Assembly (NCBI RefSeq): GCF_022458985.1
Contig: NC_061784.1
Span: forward strand, 24,238,545-24,302,544
DNA from: Mugil cephalus
Lineage: Eukaryota; Chordata; Actinopteri; Mugiliformes; Mugilidae
Direction of reading: 5' to 3'
Length of the DNA: 64,000 nt
Position 1 is the stretch's first letter, and the number at the start of each line of letters is the position of its first letter. The notes under the pieces were generated by a model, which saw only the letters and a list, made by a program, of their open reading frames with translations, was not told where the DNA came from and ran no database searches. Both the position numbers and the translations under genes were made by a program. Positions 11,957 to 22,700 of the stretch are shown here, in pieces.

Positions 11957-12001
11957 GAGGACGACACCGTCGCTGCCTCCACCACCACCACCAGACCTGG
12001 T

Positions 12002-12009
12002 TCACATGA
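12002..12009. promoter_or_regulatory. rab38: TCACATGA (M-box/E-box) upstream of rab38
   Basis: A palindrome-like TCACATGA lies 46-53 bp upstream of the rab38 ATG. It equals the core recognised by MITF/TFE basic helix-loop-helix factors, and RAB38 is a melanosome gene, so a functional site is plausible. One 8-mer also occurs by chance. Confidence 0.35.
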
Positions 12010-12029
12010 TCTGCTGCCTTCACTGACAC

Positions 12030-12355
12030 ACGCCGCCTCCTAAGGAGCTGTGGTGCGTTCAGGGGCTCCTGGGAAACGTCAGGGACGGAGTTAAAGTGAC
12101 AGATTTATCCTCTTACAGATGAAGAGCAAACTGGAGGATTTAGGATCTTTAGCTGGATTATTAACGTTTATGCAAAAGTTTTTAAAACCAAAATAACAGG
12201 TTTGATGACAGCTCCTATTTTTATTTTATTTTCATTTTATATTTATTTATTATATGAAACAAAAAGTTTCACATGTTTTTTCTGCTTTTATCATTTTATT
12301 TTATTGACACCTATTTTTTTTATTATTTTTTTTATTTTTCCCCAGAATACAAATA

Positions 12356-12391
<36 letters not shown>

Positions 12392-13266
12392 TATTATTAT
12401 TGTTATTAAATGAGGAAAAGTCATTAAATACATCCTGTAAATAATTCATCAGAAACCAAACCCAGACGTTTGACGTTTTCTCTGACTCTGGATTATTACT
12501 ATTACTCTGCCACAAATAAAATAAATATATAAATTAAAAAAAAGCCTTAAATTCTATTTATTTATTTATTTATTGCATATATCTGTAAGGTCTTATTTTT
12601 GTTATTCATGTATTATTTATTTGTAATTAAGGCAGAGTTGATCCTCCATCAATAATTAACACCAGGAAACATAAATAACGATGACGTGATGTGACCACTA
12701 GGGGGCGTCCTCCCTGTGTCCTCAGGCTCCTACTGACTTTACTCCTCCAGTTTCATCTGGAAAGAAGGAAGGAAGGAAGGAAGGAGAGAAGGAGAGGAGA
12801 GGAGGAAGGAAGGAAGGAAGGAGTGACTTGTCTCTCATGTTATCGATGAACTTCCTCTTCTCTCAGATCAGTTTCTGTCCATTAATCAAACGTCCTGGAG
12901 TTTTATTCTAGAATCAGATCAGACTCTTTTATTTAACTGAATCATTTACAGCAGGTTCAGTATAAATCTAATTAAACGAGTTAATCTTCTTCTCTCTGAC
13001 TAACGAGCTCCTGTTAACGAACTCTGACCTAGAACCACAGGAACCTGCTTTAGATCAACCGTCGTCAGGATGAAACGGGTTCGAGTCACGAGAGAAACTG
13101 GAAGAACCAGAAAGGCCACGATTATAAGGTTATATAAGAGACAGAGACAGAGACACTGTCAGAGACAGAGACAGAGACAGACACAGAGACGGACACAGAG
13201 ATAGAGACAGAGACAGAGTCAGAGACAGAGACAGAGACACTGTCAGTCTGGAGCATAAATCACCAT
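12030..13266. other. Intergenic spacer upstream of rab38
   Basis: No gene recognised. Contents are AT-rich sequence, an ATA run (12355-12385), a GGAA run (12762-12822) and a GACAGA array (13137-13243). The last lies just past the likely 3' end of slc7a3. Confidence 0.6.
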
Positions 13267-13272
13267 TTTATT
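13267..13272 (-). terminator. slc7a3: Candidate distal slc7a3 polyadenylation signal
   Basis: AATAAA on the minus strand, 1.75 kb past the slc7a3 stop, next to an A/T-rich stretch. If used, 13.27-15.03 kb is the slc7a3 3' UTR. That interval has no convincing ORF and holds GGGAGT (14191-14220), GGAGCA (14743-14790) and GGTCCA runs. Confidence 0.4.
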
Positions 13273-14937
13273 AAAAAAAAGACAAAACAAAAAAAGACAC
13301 TGAAAATACTTCGTATGTACAGGATATAAAACAAGGGGCGAAAATAGATCTGATCACATCCTGAAAGACACTGGACACGTTTAGAGAGTCACAGATGAAC
13401 CGGACCCTCTCATTTCTTTTTATTTTATTTCTTTTTATTTCTAGTGTCCCTCAGGCAGACGGATGGTTCTTCAGGCACCGGTTCGTCTCCGCCGGACAAA
13501 CAGGAGACGAGTTTAACGGAAGCTTCCTCTGCAGCATCAGGTGGAGAATGAAACACCTTCAAGTATAATTCACACACACACACAAACACATTCTGCTCTG
13601 ATTATACTTCAGGCCCAGTGGCAATTTACAGTAAAGCACTTCACCAGGACAATAAGTTACTCAGACGGGAGGAAATAATAATAATATTAATAATATTAAA
13701 ATAATTTAGAGACCGACTCTCGGTCGTTTCTTTGTTTCAGCTCCAAACGTTTGGTTTTTTGGGGAGAAAATCGAACATGATGATGATACAAACTGTACAA
13801 GTTAAACACACCTGAAAGCACTGACTGATTAAACCCATACGACAAAGGCAAAAGAACGAGAACACATAAATATTAACAGTTCTACTAGAAAAACCAGTGA
13901 ATAAAGTAGTAAATATAAAACACAAGTGACTGGAGGTCGACAGACGAGCTGCCAACGCGTGAAACTAAACAAAAACAACACAAAAACACGTGAGATCCTT
14001 TGTTTTTTAGTGATGAGAAACGGTCCTTTGATTCCCAGAGACAGAACCCGACTCCGGCAGAACGTCCACGTCCACAGAACGTCCACGTCCACGTCCACAG
14101 CAGAACGTCCACCGTTCTCCATCTGAATGAATGTTTTCCTGTTTCCTCTCTGCCACATGTTGAAACCCATCCTCTGTTGTGGTTCCTGTGGGAGTGGGAG
14201 TGGGAGTGGGAGTGGGAGTGGGCGGAGTCTCTCTGGGGCCGATAGTGTGTTAAACGTCTTCTAATCTACGGTATAAAGCAGGTCCTTCCTCCAGACTGTC
14301 GCCGTGTTGCGTTGCGTTGCGTTAAGTTGTGTTACCCTGTGGCTCCGTGATCGCAGCGGTTTGAACATTCAGATCCAAAGAGTCTCTACTAAACGAAGCT
14401 CCGCCTCCAACCAGGTACAGCTTCAGGTAACGGAGGTAACACTGGGTGAGGGGGCGTGGCTCTGTTAAACCAGGTGTTACAGGTGTTACAGGTGGAGGGG
14501 GAGGGGCTAAGGCTACGTAGAAGTTCGTCCAGTTCATGGGGAGTAACAGACTCTCCTCCTTTAAACCAGGGGCGTCAAACAACGTTAACGTTAAAGTAAC
14601 TTCTGCTCATAATTTAATAACAGCAGCAAAGAACTAAATGAAACTTATCGTCCTCAGTGTTTCATGAAAACATCAGTTCATTGAATACAAACATTGGTTT
14701 AGTGCAAAAAAATAAAGCCCATTATGACGAAGGGACGAGAGGAGGAGGAGCAGGAGGAGGAGCAGGAGGAGGAGGAGCAGGAGGAGCTATAGACGCTCAG
14801 GTTCATTTAACGTAAACGCGTCATAATGATTTTTGTTTTTTTGCACCAAATCAAAGTGAAGCTTCATCGTTTATCTGCACGTTTTTATTCTACAGTGTTT
14901 CTGGACTCAAACGAGTTTGACACCCCTGCTTTAAATG

Positions 14938-15012
14938 CAGGTCCAGGTCCGGGTCCAGGTCCGGGTCCAGGTCCAGGTCCAGGTCCAGGTCCAGGTCCAG
15001 GTCCAGGTCCAG
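14938..15012. repeat. (GGTCCA)n hexamer array
   Basis: About 12 GGTCCA/GGTCCG units begin only 15 bp past the slc7a3 stop codon, so the array is probably transcribed in the 3' UTR as TGGACC repeats. Confidence 0.93.
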
Positions 15013-15026
15013 TATCAGGGGCCGTA

Positions 15027-18000
15027 TCAGGGGCCGCCTCCCTCCACGTCGCTGTCCTCGGGGGCCCCCCTGTAAATGGGGCTTTTGTTCTGCAGCGCCG
15101 GCTCGTATTTACGCGGAGACGACCGGCTGGAGGCTTCGCTGCTGTTCTTGATCCCGTACAGGAAGTAGATGGCGAAGCCTGGAGAGGGGGGAGGAGGGGG
15201 GAGGAGAGAGGAGGGGGTGAGATGGGGCGTGGCTACGTGACTGTGGAGTGAAACGAGGAAGTAGAAACTCACCGATTATCATCCAGACCGTGAAGCGACA
15301 CCACGTCCCAATGTCCAACTGCATCATGAGGTAAATGTTGACGAAGACGCTGAAGAGAGGCAGCCAGGGGAGGAGGGGCACCTGGGGGAGGGAGGGGGGA
15401 GGTTAGTGCACCAGGAGGAGGAGCAGCAGGAGGAGGAGGAGATGGAGGAGGTGGAGGTGCAGGAGGAGGTCTCCTCTTACCTTGAAGGTCAGCGCCTCCT
15501 TGCTCTCCGGCTGCCTCCAGATGATGACCACACAGACTCCACACAGCAGAGTCAGGAGGACGCAGGACGCCAGGACCCAGGGGACACAGTCCCACAGCTG
15601 AGACAGACAGTTCGCCAGGACCACGCAGAGGACAGTGATGAGGACGGCTGGACGGAGACAGGAGACACTCGTTAAACCCGGCACAGGGACCCATGACAAC
15701 CTGACTCTGTTCCCTAGCAACCACTGACACGTCACGTCCTGATTGGCTGACGGAGGCGTTTTTCCACCAATAGGAAACGAGCCGCCATGTTTTTTTTCCC
15801 CACCATGTCTCCTACTTTTCACCGTTTTCCATATAAACTCAGGAAAAAGCCTCAGTTTGACTATTTAACGCCTAAAGGCTGAAGTTCAGTGAGAAGCATC
15901 TTGATGCTACGTCGTCTTAAACCAGAGGGTTGGAACAAAAACCAATCAGTTTGGCTTTTAATTTAATCTTAACCATTTATTTATTAACTATTTACAGACT
16001 GAATCTCAGTAATAATTTGCTGTTTTACTTCTAAAAGTGATTTGGTTGGTGTATTTATCTTAACATCTGGGCCGAGACACTTACAGATGATGGCGGTGGT
16101 GATGTAGACGATGTTCCCCGACGTCTTGGTCGGGGTTTTCCCACTCGGGCAGAAGAGCAGCCTGAAGGTGAAGGTCTCCTGCAGCGGCTTGTCCTCCATC
16201 TCCATGGCGTACTCGTCCCCGCTGTCCCCGCCGCTCGCCGCCACCTTCTCGCCCTCCACCAGCTCCACCAGCTTCTCCATCTGGCTCGGCGAGCTCAGGG
16301 TTCCCGGCTGATACCTTCAAATAGCACATGAACCAAGCCAGGCATACGTTAGTCGGGGATTCTGCTAGCACTTGGGCTAACGCGGCTAACAGCTGGAGAC
16401 AAACCGAGACAAAGACAAGCTGCCAATGCTGCTGCTAATATGTGTCCACTCCTGCAGCCACTGTTCACTGGGAGAGACTTGTTTAATTAACGCGTTAGGT
16501 TCAGATATATATTCCCTTTTTTTCTGGAGTCTGTTTGCTCATCAACAACGAAATGAATAAAGATTAAAAAAATAACGATATTTAATCGCGATTAATCGAA
16601 ATTAATCCACAGAGATTAATCGCGATTAAACACTTTAAACGTTGGGCTGCGGTAAAATAAAGGTGTTTACCTGAGGATGAGGACACATATGGCCACTAAG
16701 GAATACGCCAGGAGAGTCCCGATGGACATGAGGTCGACCAGGGCGCCGAGGTCAAAGAGAAACGCCATCAGAGCTGAGAGGAGAGAGAAAAACGCCGTTA
16801 GATCCACAGGGTTTTTATTTGTCATCTGCAGCCAAACAGCAGCACGAGACGGATAGTTTACAGTAAGTAAAACAGATGTAAATGACGAGAGTGAAGATGA
16901 ATGAAGTGCGTCTCACCTGCCACGATGCCGGAGACGATGGTGGCCAGCAGAGGCGTCTTGGTGCGGGCGTTCATCCTGGACAGAGCCCTGAACAGCAGCC
17001 CGTCCTCGGCCATGGCGTAGATGACGCGGGGCATGGGGAACATGGAGCCTAGGAGGCTGTAGAGGAGGCCAGCGTTAATTATTAAAGCTCATCCACCAGG
17101 AGGCCGGGAGTTTCTGCCCTTTCCTTTCCTCACCTGGTGGACAGAGCGCAGAGGGAACCCACGGCCACGATGTACCGGGCCGGAGCCCAGCCCACGTAGC
17201 TGAAGGCCTCGGGCAGAGGGCTCTGCGTGTTCAGCTGGTAGTACGGCATCATCAGCGTCAGCGCCGCCGACACGCCGAAGTAGGCGAAGAAGCAGATGAG
17301 CAGCGAGGCCACGATGCCGATGGGGATGGACCGCATGGGGTTCTTAGCTTCCTCGCCTGAGGACGAAGAAGGAGGAGGAGGAGGTGAGATCCCTCTGCAT
17401 GACCTTCGCTTCGAGTTACGCATTAAATGCTGCGTCACGCAGGAAATGATACACACATTATCTATAACGCTATGTCCTAAAATTGTGTAGGTGACTCATC
17501 GGGGGGAGGACATGAGTCTGAGGGTGATGTAGTGTTTCTGGTCTGGTCTGGGTGGAGGCTACATGTCTAAGTAACACGAGTTTACACGGTTTTAATGTTG
17601 TTAACTTCTCCTGTCGGTGGTCATAATGTTGTGGCTGGTTGTGGCGTACGTCAGATGACAGCGAACGTAAAAAAAAAAAAAAAAAAAACACGACGTGGCC
17701 GGTGGCTTCGGTTCCCGCCTCTGCTTTTACTCCACTCACTTGTTGTCGCGATGCAGTCGAAGCCCACGAAGGCGTAGAAGCAGGTGGCGGCGCCGGACAA
17801 GATCCCGCTCAGGCCGAACGGGGCGAAGCCGCCTTCGCCAAAAACCTTAATCATCCTGAGGACACGGAGGAAGAAGAAGAAGAAGAGATGCAATCAGACA
17901 CAGGCTAAGCGGTGAAAGTTAACGTGCAGCCGGAGGCGGTTGTAGAAATACTGACTGCTCATCGGTGCCGTCGGTGCCGTTGGTGCTGTTGATGCTGCTG

Positions 18001-19611
18001 GTGGTGTTGGTGAACGCCCGGTAGTCGTCCTTGGTCAGGTTCCAGTTCGCCGTGTCGCCTTTAACGAAGCCGGAGATGATGACGAAGCCCAGAACCACCA
18101 GGTTGATGCCCGTGAAGATCTTGTTCACCAGCGCCGACTCGCTGACGCCGAAGGCCAGAAGTCCTGAGGGCAGAGACACATTCACGCTCAGAGACCTGAG
18201 TCGACCGCTGCGTGGGCGTCATCACCTCCAACAAACACCGTCAGAGACGCCCACAAATAGTTTCTGGTCTGTTAGTGTGAAAATGAGCTGCAGGAACATT
18301 CAGCTGAGTCTGATGGACCAAACAGAGACGGAGGGAAATGTTTTTAAAAGCCTCCTGTCACCTTCACGTCTCATCACTGAATCAGGAAAAGTCATTAAAT
18401 ATGAAGCTAAAACGTAGAGAGACTGAACCGGGTCAAACTGGTCCCAGAGATAAAAGCTCAACATGACAGGAAACATCATGAGACTCACCAGTGAGCAGCA
18501 GCACCAGGATGAGGGCGAACAGGTCCGGGTACTCGGCCAGAACGTTCCCCGGCACCTTAATCTCCATGGAGGCTCTGAAGAAGCCGGAGATCTTCTGCTC
18601 CACCAGGTTGTCGAAGGTGGAGCTCCAGGCCCTGGCTACGCTGGCGGTACCTGAAACAGAGACGGAGACGGAGAGAGTCGCAGGTCAGTCAGGATTACTT
18701 TAATAACCGACGTCACTGTTTATTGTCTGAAGCTTTGATTATCTCTCTGTCCTTGATGCTCAGTTTTTACTGAACCAGAAACAGGATCATAGCTAACGAG
18801 CAACGGAGCATTTCACCCAACATATAAAAGGGAACAATGTGCAACGCAAAACCTGAAAGGCACAACTCGTCTTTCACACAAGCTAACAGGCTAAACATGC
18901 TCAAGTACAAGCAAAGTCCATTAAAAGTTCATCTTAATTGTCTCTATTTATTTTTAGTTTGCACAGACGTATCCAAAATAAACTGAAGCTGTTGATGAAC
19001 ATGTTGCAGCTTTTTAAAGTCAAGACTCTGAAGTTTCTAGAATCTCTCTAAGTGGTTTAGTTCTGGAGGAACCAAAGTTAAAAAATAACACATTGTTGGT
19101 TGAATCTTATGACGACTTTTATCAGTGAAACCAGGAGAAAATGACGTGAGCTCTGGTTGGAAGCTGATGATGTGACTGGTGCCATTAGCTACCGTTTACG
19201 TCTGACGTGATTTCCAGACGCCACAGATCGTGTGGTTTCCTCACCTATGACGTAGGAGAGGATGAGGTTCCAGCCCGTGATGAAGGCCCAGATCTCGCCC
19301 ACCGTCACGTAGCTGTAGAGATACGCTGAGCCCGTCTTGGGGACGCGGGCGCCGAACTCGGCGTAGCAGAGGCCGGCCAGCATGGAGGACAGGGCGGCGA
19401 TGAGGAAGCAGAGGACGATGGCGGGCCCGGCCTTCTCGCGGGCCACCTCCCCGGCCAGGACGTAGACGCCGGCGCCCAGCGTGGAGCCCACGCCCAGCGC
19501 GATCAGGTCCAGGGTGGACAGGCAGCGGGCGAACCGGGTCTCCTCCCCGGAGCAGTCCAGCGCCCGCCGCCGCAGCAGCATTTTGCCGAAGCTGGACAGA
19601 GCAGCAGCCAT
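15027..19611 (-). CDS. slc7a3: slc7a3, cationic amino-acid transporter 3 (CAT-3), complete CDS (11 exons, 658 aa)
   Basis: Plasma-membrane, sodium-independent carrier for arginine, lysine and ornithine, APC superfamily, about 14 membrane spans. Coding exons: 19611-19245, 18650-18489, 18163-17956, 17855-17740, 17356-17134, 17056-16917, 16773-16671, 16314-16085, 15647-15481, 15381-15273, 15178-15027. The summed length, 1977 bp, is a whole number of codons and all ten junctions keep frame. Family signatures include [20 protein letters not shown] near residue 30, [46 protein letters not shown] and a C-terminal [10 protein letters not shown]; the last and the snx12 neighbour favour CAT-3 over CAT-1/2. 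NxS/T sites cluster in the extracellular loop ending exon 3 ([16 protein letters not shown]). Kozak context at the ATG is good (AAATGG). The exon 3 donor (GAGCA|GTCAGT) is the least certain junction. Confidence 0.95.
16570..16642. repeat. Palindromic TTAATCGCGATTAATC motif cluster
   Basis: Three overlapping copies of AATCGCGATTAA within slc7a3 intron 7. A related piece occurs at about 58670-58730 in slc9a7. It looks like the end of a small DNA transposon; no complete element is visible. Confidence 0.45.
17505..17640 (-). mobile_element. Truncated copy of the CCAGA-carrying transposon
   Basis: On the minus strand this reads CAGCCACAACATTATGACCA followed by CCGACAGGAGAAG, then TTACTTAGACATGTAGCCTC and CACCCAGACCAGACCAG. 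The same terminus and internal blocks occur at 29.3-30.2, 50.6 and 59.2 kb. Only about 130 bp is left here and the CCAGA run has two or three units. It lies in slc7a3 intron 4. Confidence 0.75.
18176..18390 (+). repeat. Interspersed repeat R, copy 1
   Basis: Matches the reverse complement of about 29540-29760 almost base for base, including GGGCGTCATCACCTCCAACA, AGACGCCCACAAATAGTTTC and GGAAATGTTTTTAAAAGCCT. The match begins about 13 bp from the slc7a3 exon 3 acceptor. Class unknown. Confidence 0.85.
18990..19185 (+). repeat. Interspersed repeat, copy B (same family as 440-700)
   Basis: Carries AAGACTCTGAAGTTTCTAGA, TTCTGGAGGAACCAAAG, ACTTTTATCAGTGAAACCAG and GAGAAAATGACGTG, shared with the copies in picalm intron 1. 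It lies in slc7a3 intron 1. Confidence 0.75.
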
Positions 19612-19685
19612 TTCTGACGCGACAGATGCTTCTAGTGCAGGACCGAGGCGGCTCAGAGCGAAGCGAATAAAGTTTATAACGGGCC
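19612..19685 (-). other. slc7a3: slc7a3 5' UTR segment with a probable splice acceptor
   Basis: Upstream of the ATG, a pyrimidine-rich run CTGTTTTCCATCTACCTCCAG ends at 19686, a good 3' splice site. This suggests that the first coding exon is preceded by at least one non-coding exon further right, as is usual for CAT genes. Confidence 0.5.
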
Positions 19686-19789
19686 CTGGAGGTAGATGGA
19701 AAACAGCAGCAGGTCCGTGGACACGTCGTTCTCAGCAGCAGATCAGGACCTGGCACAAAAACCACAAAACAAGGACTCAGAACTAAGTC

Positions 19790-22700
19790 AGCTGGTGTTT
19801 GTTTTGGTTTTTTTTGGAGTAAATAAACGTGGTATCAGAGCTTAATTTATCCTGAAACATCGTCCTTATTAATCTGCTCCTCAGAACATTTAACACGTTA
19901 TCAGTTTCAAACACATTTGAACATTTTCCTCATGCTTTGCTGTTCACTTCACATCATAAAGACTTTTATTTCCCAAACTCTCAGACTTCATCTTAAAACA
20001 CAGAGGATCTTTCTTATGGAAACTTCACCGTCATCGTTTCAGTATCTCCAGGCTTCATTTATTTCACCGTGTTCTTCTATTTGATTTAATTTCCTCTGAA
20101 TTTGTTCTTTTATATTTTCTTTTTGTCTTTTTTTGTAGTTTAACCGACATCTCGTCTTCCATCTCTCCTGCACAACAAACTAACCAACTAACATTTTTAA
20201 CATTTTCTATCTTCAATGTGCAAATAAATGTGCAGAAAGTGGCAGAACATTTTGTCACAGTTGGCGTTGGTCACTCGTCTCCGTGAGAAGATGACATCCT
20301 TTCGTTTCTGGCAGTGACACTTATTCCAGGAAAAGGTGTTAAATGCAGAAAAATGGATATCACCTCCCTCCCTCCCTTCCTCCCTTTGCGGGGCTGCACA
20401 AACAAACTGAAATCTCATGCGACGTCTCAGTGGGGTTCAGATAATGTCAGGTCAACACAGGTAGTGAAACTTCTCTGGAACAGAGCTGAGCACGGACCAT
20501 AAAAGACGTTTCACACAAATTCCTGCTGCGCAACTTCCACGAATTCAACCCATTTTCGGTCTGATGAGAACACGATGAGACGGCGCGAAGACAAAGGAAC
20601 GGGCAGCGCTTGACTCCGGCCTCGGTTCCACCTTGGCAAACAGCACACGCCCTCTGTGAAAACACCTCCACCGCGGAGGCCGTGTTTTTCCAGCAGATAC
20701 GGGAGAAGCCTGGGAAACACGGAGGCTGCAGGAGGACGATAGCCGCTCGAATCCAACCTAATATCAACAGGGAGGACGGCGTGAACCCGCCGCTCGATAA
20801 GGAGACGCAGCTGCACGTGGAAGACGAGAGGTTCCTGAAACCTGGAGGAATTCACCTCAGGTTCAGACGGGTCATCGATCAGCGCCGTTACATAAAGACA
20901 CGAGCAATTAGTCAGCAAACAGGGAGAAATAATAAAATGTCATCAGCCTTCAACCTTGCTGCTATAAACTAATAATGTGTCGGTGTGAAGCAGATTCAGA
21001 TAAGACATTGATTTCTGCAGAAACACGGCAGCAGCTTGTTCCAGGCCAAGGACGCGGAGTTAGAGTCTCTGCAGGATGATACAAGCTCAGCTCCAGGTCC
21101 ATGATACAACACGAGTGTGTTTGTGTTTGTGTGTCTCAAACAAGCTTCCAGGTCCGTGTTGCAACAGGTTGAAAACCTTATTACTCATTTATTTCACTTT
21201 GGTTTGAATCGTGTTGTGATCCTGAACAACACAAACACGTTTGTGCTGCGTTGTGTTTACGTCAGAGCTCAGAGCGACGTCACGTTAGCGGCGCATCGGG
21301 AACAAGATGGCCGCCTCCTCCACAGCTCTGGCCTCGTCCCAAATGTGATCAAAGTTTACGTCATTCAATTAGTGCTGTAACGTTATGAACAGATAACTTC
21401 AACCAACTCACAATTATTTGACTTATAAAAAAAAATCCACTATTAATCTCAGTTTGTCTCTGTTCTGGTTTTACCAGGATGTTGTTTTTAGCTGTTGTTA
21501 GTGCGACATGAGCTTGTAGTTCCCAAATAACACATGAAAAACTTAAATTACACTGTAACAACGTGTGTATGTGGATAAATCCTGCACCTTTATTAAAATA
21601 AAAACATTAAACCGAGATTAAACCTTAAATCTTATATAACTAAGATGCATATATCTGCTCTTATCATTTACTTTTGTGTTGTTTTGTTATTTTTCTTTTG
21701 TTACGTTCATGTAAGTTAACCAGAGTCTGGTTCTTTGTATTCGCTCACAGGCTGATTCTCGGTAGAGAGGATGTGTCGTTTCCAGCTTTGAACTCTCACA
21801 GTCACAAAGATCCTCGGTGCTTCATGTTATCTGTGTTTTTGTTTATTCCTTTTACCACTCGTGTTTTATCTCCCTCTCATATTCCTGACGCTCTGGTTTG
21901 CACGTGTAAATCAACGCGGCGCCGCAGGTTAACGCAGGTTTAAAGGTGTTCTGAGCTTATCTCAGCAGCTAAATACTACACATTTACTACATCTGAGGCC
22001 TGACAACCATTAACAGCGTGAGCGCAGTGTTTGACGGACGGGTCCACGAGGGCAGAGCTTTGTCATGAGACGACACCTGATTCCTCCGTGTTTCAGGCCG
22101 ATCGGCCGGAGGAGACGAGCCGTGAAACACGACCCGAGCGGCCAGAGTCCGATTCACCGGCTTCACCGATTCACCGGCTTCACGGGACACGAGGGGGAAC
22201 GTGTTCATATCTCACACTCATTAAAAGGTGCGAACATAACCAGAGTTTGTGTTTTGTGCGATGCTGTCAAGCTGTCGCACTGATCATGAAACTCCAGGCG
22301 CAGGAACAACACACAGTCTGTGGGCTTTTTCACGGCTTCGTACGAGTTTCCTGTGCAGAACACGTCTGTGGTGACGGAGCCACATCGGCTCAGTTTTTTC
22401 TCTGTGATTTCCAACACAAACTTTCCCACTGTCGGCCGAGTTACGGCTCTAAATTCGTCCACAGGATACAAGCCTGAACCGCGCTGCAGCACAATGACCG
22501 CGCTCTATTAATACACCAAGAACAACAGCGTCCGACTATCAAAGCTTTAGCGTCTGGTCGCGGCTTTTTCAAAACACTAATATCCTGCCGAGTACAGTCA
22601 AAGTGTAGAGAGACAAACGGCGAATGAGACAATGCAGTGAAAACACGGAGCGCCACAGTAAACATCCAGCCCTGTGAAGGGCGACGGGACACATTCCCGT

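Noticed and set aside
20511-20918. 135-codon minus-strand open frame
   Set aside because: No recognisable domain, no splice-site support, and the opposite strand is open too in a GC-rich patch.
21303-21345. CAAGATGGCCGCC as start of a small gene (MAASSTALASSQM)
   Set aside because: The frame stops after 13 codons; it may be a YY1-type site but no transcript structure is visible.
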